Assembly: GCA_963681505.1 (NCBI GenBank)
Contig: OY811993.1
Span: 3,409,387-3,473,386, forward strand
Source: Eunapius fragilis
Taxonomy: Eukaryota; Porifera; Demospongiae; Spongillida; Spongillidae
DNA length: 64,000 nt
Reading direction: 5' to 3'
A program made the translations under genes and the position numbers. Positions 59,597-64,000 of the stretch are shown one piece after another; positions within the stretch are counted from its first letter, which is position 1; every line of letters begins with the position of its first letter. Below the pieces are notes generated by a model, which had not been told where the DNA came from, searched no databases, and was given only the letters and a program-made list of their open reading frames with translations.

Positions 59597-60187
59597 TTAT
59601 AGAAATGTCTCATTGATCCAGTCGCTGACGTTACGTTGAGAAAAGGAACTAGGAAGTTCAACCTGTTGCCTAGCAACATACGGCCATGTTGTTGAAACCA
59701 CGTAGGGAATCTGCAGGATTCTGATTTCTTCAAGGACGCATATCACGTCAACCATTTGTCCACACGTGTACTCGGAACTGATGCCCTGTAACAAAGACAA
59801 GATAAACACCACTGAATTGCGCAAAATCTTAAATTATTCCCTTCCACTTACGGACATGCCCAACACATAAGAGCACGTGACATTTCTTATTCGGTCAAGA
59901 CTGTCCGTCTCGTTACACTGATTACTTCGCACTTGTCTAAGGACTGTGCACATCGCTTGGAATTTTATAGCATCGCTCAGTGTATACTGCAAAAGATGCA
60001 CAAGTACGGGCATATCAGTTGATATACTCGCCTCCATGATGGTGTATGTTTGAACACTTACAGTACTGGCGAAGTCATTTAAGGAAAGAAAATGATTCCT
60101 GATATCCACGAGGTTATCACTAGTGGAGGCGGCAATGATAAGGAGCGAGAGAAGACAGAACGTGACCGATCGGGCTTCCATTTTCAT
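59597..60187 (-). CDS. Small secreted protein, type B, copy 2
   Basis: Exons 60062-60187, 59852-59986, 59597-59785; phase-0 introns; 149 residues. The protein differs from copy 1 at a few sites of exon 3 (LQIPYVVSTTWPYVARQ, SQRNVSDWINETFL). Intron 1 is open in frame with both neighbours in this copy, so a retained-intron form would read through without a stop. TATA-like attttataccgcgc at about 60273. Confidence 0.88.
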
Positions 60188-61719
60188 TCTTATTTCGGCT
60201 AATCGCTGTATTTTTTTTTCTCCCTCAGTTTTGTCTTCACAGTGCAAGATGTGTTTGTCGAACTGGAGGCTGATTTTATACCGCGCACACTGCATGCACT
60301 CCGGACGTTCTAGCATTGCAATTATAGTTGTACGCACGTCCGTTTGTACAACCACAAGACTCTCTAGCTCGCACTAATTAGTTAGGACGTAGCTGAGCGG
60401 CCGGAAAGAAATCTAATTGCTTACCATGTGCCTCAATGTCTCTACTGGATATGTATCCATCCCTTCACATATGCACTGTCTTTATATGCACAACATACAT
60501 ATGCATGCCGCTCAAACGCGTGTACACTTTATTATGAGTTATAAAAATATTCTTTATACAAGAAAATTAGTGTAAGGCAACTGGTAGGGTAAAATGCAGG
60601 GAAACAAGGCTTCTGACAGAAAAGGAAATAGACCATTATTAGCATATTGTCACGATCTTATGCGAATAAATATCTGTTAACATGCTAATATAGGTATATG
60701 TCATTTTTCCTTTTCAGTCATAAGCTTTGATTCCTAATTATAAGTTGCTTTCTTTACGCCAAAGTTTTTTTATTTCGTATGTTTTATGCTTCTGTATTTA
60801 TCTTCACTCATTTGCATGCATGCAGTATATAAAAACCGCATGCAGGTTGTGTTAACGTTCTCAGCCTAAACTGCTGATCAGAACGTTGTAATGCCCCGGT
60901 TGACACTAGCGGACTTCATTGTTTCTCCAAAAGTGCAAACGCAAATGAAAAGTATTTGCATACGGGAGTAAACCTGAAAATATAATAGCTACATAGCTGT
61001 CTCCTCAGTGCCAAAGAAGCTAGCCTGACTGTACGCATGCACGTACATCGGTCGACTACATACACTAATATGATGAATTGTTATTTTTTATGATCCGGTG
61101 GGTAAGAGAAAAAAGCCATCAGCGGCCCGCAGGGGGATAATTGAAATCTACAACCGGTATAGGGCATGGCTTTTCTTGGTATTACAGGTGCAAGCCTGAT
61201 AAATTACTATAAACCGTGTATGCCGAGAATTTCATTTCACTCCTGATCAGTGTCGCAGCAGTAACACATCAAAGGATATGTCTCCCAGGAGGCTATAAGA
61301 GATATACGTCATTACAAGGTGCGGACAAGACTCATCCCTTCTATACAGGAAACTCTAGAGCAATGATTAAATATTTTCTCTCTGTTATGAAATTTAATAA
61401 TCATTTTAATGACTTCATTATGCCGCACCAAACGTACATTCCGACGGTTCCAATCATAAATAGTGGCATAACATAAATGACATTAACATAGATAAAATTA
61501 ATGAAGAACATCTACTGAAATAAGGGTTCATCTACAGTTAGTACATTGCAATCACAGGGTTTCGACTACATGAGTAGCATAAGAGAACACCTAAAAAACA
61601 GGCAGAAAGCTGTTGGCAAAGTATCGAATAACTCTTTATGGACCATTGGCCTTACCACTATCCTAGCAAGCGAGGCCTTCAGTCCTTACCCATGTCTGTC
61701 TTGTAAGTATGATATATTA

Positions 61720-61950
61720 TATATGGGACAGTGTCCAGCAGTCACCTTTGTGATACTTTCTCAAATTTTCCAGGGCAAGCAAAAGAAAAGTAACGCTTGC
61801 ATCTAATTATAAAATCAGTGTCTTATAGCTTTATGATCGATAGCCAAATTTTGGATGCGTAAGGATCTTATGATAGAAGCTATTTGGAGTTCACGGAAAA
61901 TTAAAAAATTTGAAAACTTGAAAAACTACTCAGAGGGTGATTTTGCTCTA
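61720..61950. mobile_element. MITE family B, copy in unit 2
   Basis: Same element as 58972-59203, at the same place in the duplicated unit. Confidence 0.8.
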
Positions 61951-62092
61951 TGATTATAAAATCTCCTACGTGGGAGTTCACCCATGCCGATGCACATTAT
62001 ACATTTCAAGTACGCTTTACCCCTGACCTATGAGTGCCATGTAAGGTATACCCTGTGCTCGTGTGCCTACATTATGCCTGACATCTACTCTT

Positions 62093-62590
62093 CAGCGGCG
62101 GATACAGGTTTTGGGGGGGGGGGGGGGCACGGATGGTGGGTGTGGCTGGGGGTGGGGTCGGCTTCTGGCCCGATACGAAAAGCGGGGGGGGGGGGGGGGG
62201 GGTGCTGTCGGTTTATGGCCCGATACGAGGAGCGGGGGGGGGGGGGGGGGGGTGCTGTCGGTTTATGGCCCGATACGAGGAGCGGGGGGGGGGGGGGGGG
62301 GTGCTGTCGGATTCTGGCCCAAAACGAAGAGCGGGGGGGGGGGGGGGGGGGGGGTGCTGTTGGTTTCTGGCCCGATACGAAGGGCGGGGGGGGGGGGAAG
62401 TATGATCGCGTATCGGGGGGCCCGGGATATAGTACAGTAGTAGAGTTCATGCGTGCGGATATCAATAGACAGCGCAATCGTGCAGCTATATTATAAAATG
62501 CGGCCCGAAAAGTTATGAATTTATTAATGAAGGGGGGGGGGGGGGGGGGGGGCACGTGCCCCGAGTGCCCCCCCCCTGGATCCGCCGCTG
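62093..62590. mobile_element. hAT-like insertion with G-rich internal repeats, 498 bp
   Basis: Starts cagcggcggatacagg and ends with the complement of cagcggcggatccagg. CTCTT is duplicated at both sides (62088-62092, 62591-62595), and unit 1 has the uninterrupted site (ctactcttacccc near 59337). The interior has five units of about 57 bp, each with tggcccgatacgaggagc and a G run of 14-20 nt, and another long G run near the right end. Not coding; Gly-rich and Pro-rich frames here are artefacts. Confidence 0.88.
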
Positions 62591-62856
62591 CTCTTACCCC
62601 TATAGGAGTTCCCAGCCTCCTATGTCTGCCATAAATGGGTACTCTCACCACGTCTGACATGTAAGTGTGCCCTAAATATCCTGGATCCGCCCCTGGGTCC
62701 AACGCAGTTCACACGCAAAAAATTTCTATACAATATAATTCAGTTATTTTAATAAATAATTGGTTTCTACAGAAATCAGTGAAGTATAAAAAGCATTAAA
62801 AACCTTTGGTGATGTGCTACATAGTAATTATATTTATTCTTCTGAGGAAAACATTG

Positions 62857-63447
62857 TTATAGAAATGTCTCATTGATCCAGTCGCTGACGTTACGTTGAG
62901 AAAAGGAACTAGGAAGTTCAACCTGTTGCCTAGCAACATACGGCCATGTTGTTGAAACCACGTAGGGAATCTGCAGGATTCTGATTTCTTCAAGGACGCA
63001 TATCACGTCAACCATTTGTCCACACGTGTACTCGGAACTGATGCCCTGTAACAAAGACAAGATAAACACCACTGAATTGCGCAAAATCTTAAATTATTCC
63101 CTTCCACTTACGGACATGCCCAACACATAAGAGCACGTGACATTTCTTATTCGGTCAAGACTGTCCGTCTCGTTACACTGATTACTTCGCACTTGTCTAA
63201 GGACCGTGCACATCGCTTGGAATTTTATAGCATCGCTCAGTGTATACTGCAAAAGATGTACAAGTACGGGCATATCAGTTGATATATTCGCCTCCATGAT
63301 GGTGTATGTTTGAACACTTACAGTACTGGCGAAGTCATTTAAGGAAAGAAAATGATTCCTGATATCCACGAGGTTATCACTGGTGGAGGCGGCAATGATA
63401 AGGAGCGAGAGAAGACAGAACGTGACCGATCGGGCTTCCATTTTCAT
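62857..63447 (-). CDS. Small secreted protein, type B, copy 3
   Basis: Exons 63322-63447, 63112-63246, 62857-63045; 149 residues, the same protein as copy 2 as far as I can read it. Nucleotide differences from copy 2 in gene and introns are few, so this duplication is recent. Flanks are as in unit 1, with TATA-like attttataccgcgc near 63533. Confidence 0.88.
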
Positions 63448-63770
63448 TTTTATTTCGGCTAATCGCTGTATTTTTTTTTCTCCCTCAGTTTTGTCTTCAC
63501 AGTGCAAGATGTGTTTGTCGAACTGGAGGCTGATTTTATACCGCGCACACTGCATGCACTCCGGACGTTCTAGCATTGCAATTATAGTTGTACGCACGTC
63601 CGTTTGTACAACCACAAGACTCTCTAGCTCGCACTAATTAGTTAGGACGTAACTGAGCGGCCGGAAAGAAATCTAATTGCTTACCATGTGCCTCAATGTC
63701 TCTACTGGATATGTATCCATCCCTTCACATATGCACTGTCTTTATATGCACAACATACATATGCATGCCG

Positions 63771-64000
63771 CTCAAACGCGTGTACACTTTATTATGAGTT
63801 ATAAAAATATTCTTTATACAAGAAAATTAGTGTAAGGCAACTGGTAGGATAAAATGCAGGGAAACAAGGCTTCTGACAGAAAAGGAAATAGACCTTTATT
63901 AGCATATTGTCACGATCTTATGCGAATAAATATCTGTTAACATGCTAATATAGGTATATGTCATTTTTCCTTTTCAGTCATAAGCTTTGATTCCTAATTA
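63771..64000. repeat. Start of tandem unit 3, cut by the window end
   Basis: Matches 60511-60740 (ctcaaacgcgtgtacacttt to ttcagtcataagctttgatt), so the array continues beyond the window. Confidence 0.93.

Larger units (their letters stand above)
57330..60510. repeat. Tandem unit 1 of the type B gene array
   Basis: Starts caagcgcgtgtacactttat and is colinear with 60511-63770: a MITE family A-like stretch, aacgttctcagcctacactg, gaagctagcctgactgtacg, a G-rich stretch, a family B MITE and a type B gene. Local indels only. Compared with unit 2, unit 1 has extra family A sequence (57850-58090) and three repeats of a catggcttttcttggtat-containing G-rich block (58295-58455). Confidence 0.92.
60511..63770. 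repeat. Tandem unit 2 of the type B gene array
   Basis: Begins ctcaaacgcgtgtacacttt, colinear with unit 1, and contains a private insertion (62093-62590). The next unit begins at 63771 with the same sequence and is cut by the window end. Confidence 0.93.

Noticed and set aside
62085..62702. 205-codon Pro-rich minus frame and Gly-rich plus frames
   Set aside because: Generated by G/C homopolymer runs in the hAT-like insertion.

Overview
The window comes from an animal nuclear genome. It has intron-rich genes with GT-AG introns whose proteins are clearly metazoan in type (SF3B2, DNAJC21), a eukaryotic tRNA-Ala, many microsatellites and minisatellites, and dense DNA transposons. The compact head-to-head genes, the AT-rich spacers and a Ginger1-type transposon suggest a marine invertebrate, possibly a sponge. 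The sequence alone does not settle the species.

Layout. (1) 1-18,040 is gene-dense and concerns RNA metabolism. SF3B2 (minus strand, 19 coding exons seen, 3' end outside the window) and DNAJC21 (plus strand, 17 exons, complete) are divergent, with 233 bp between their start codons. A small RNA ligase gene of bacterial-like architecture (plus strand, 5 exons) follows, with a tRNA-Ala(AGC) antisense in one of its introns. Several introns here contain minisatellites whose units repeat the exon end plus 5' splice site. (2) 18,040-35,030 is a nested transposon zone: MITE-like elements, a Ty3/Gypsy fragment interrupted by a Tc1/mariner-like TIR element, and a large inverted duplication carrying two nearly identical copies of a small secreted-protein gene (type A). 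(3) 35,036-42,375 is a decayed Ty3/Gypsy element with three diverged LTR-like segments, each holding a 29-bp-type tandem repeat. (4) 43,480-47,610 holds phase-consistent minus-strand exons of one or two unrecognised genes. (5) 48,690-51,870 holds a MITE, two non-LTR retrotransposon fragments and a truncated copy of the tandem unit described next. (6) 52,746-64,000 is a head-to-tail array of about 3.2-kb units, each with one type B secreted-protein gene on the minus strand. It is interrupted at a unit boundary by a 3.7-kb Ginger1-type DNA transposon (integrase-like transposase plus an OTU-protease-like tail, the tail broken).

How it fits together. The left third is ordinary housekeeping sequence. 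The right two thirds look like a birth-and-death zone for a family of short secreted proteins with conserved cysteines. The family is duplicated both as an inverted pair and as a tandem array, and transposons mark the order of events: some copies are empty where their partners are occupied. Exon 2 is almost identical between the two types, even at silent positions, while exons 1 and 3 have diverged strongly. That points to gene conversion or exon exchange. All exon models were built by eye from reading frames, splice-site consensus and remembered family sequences. No transcript or database evidence was available.
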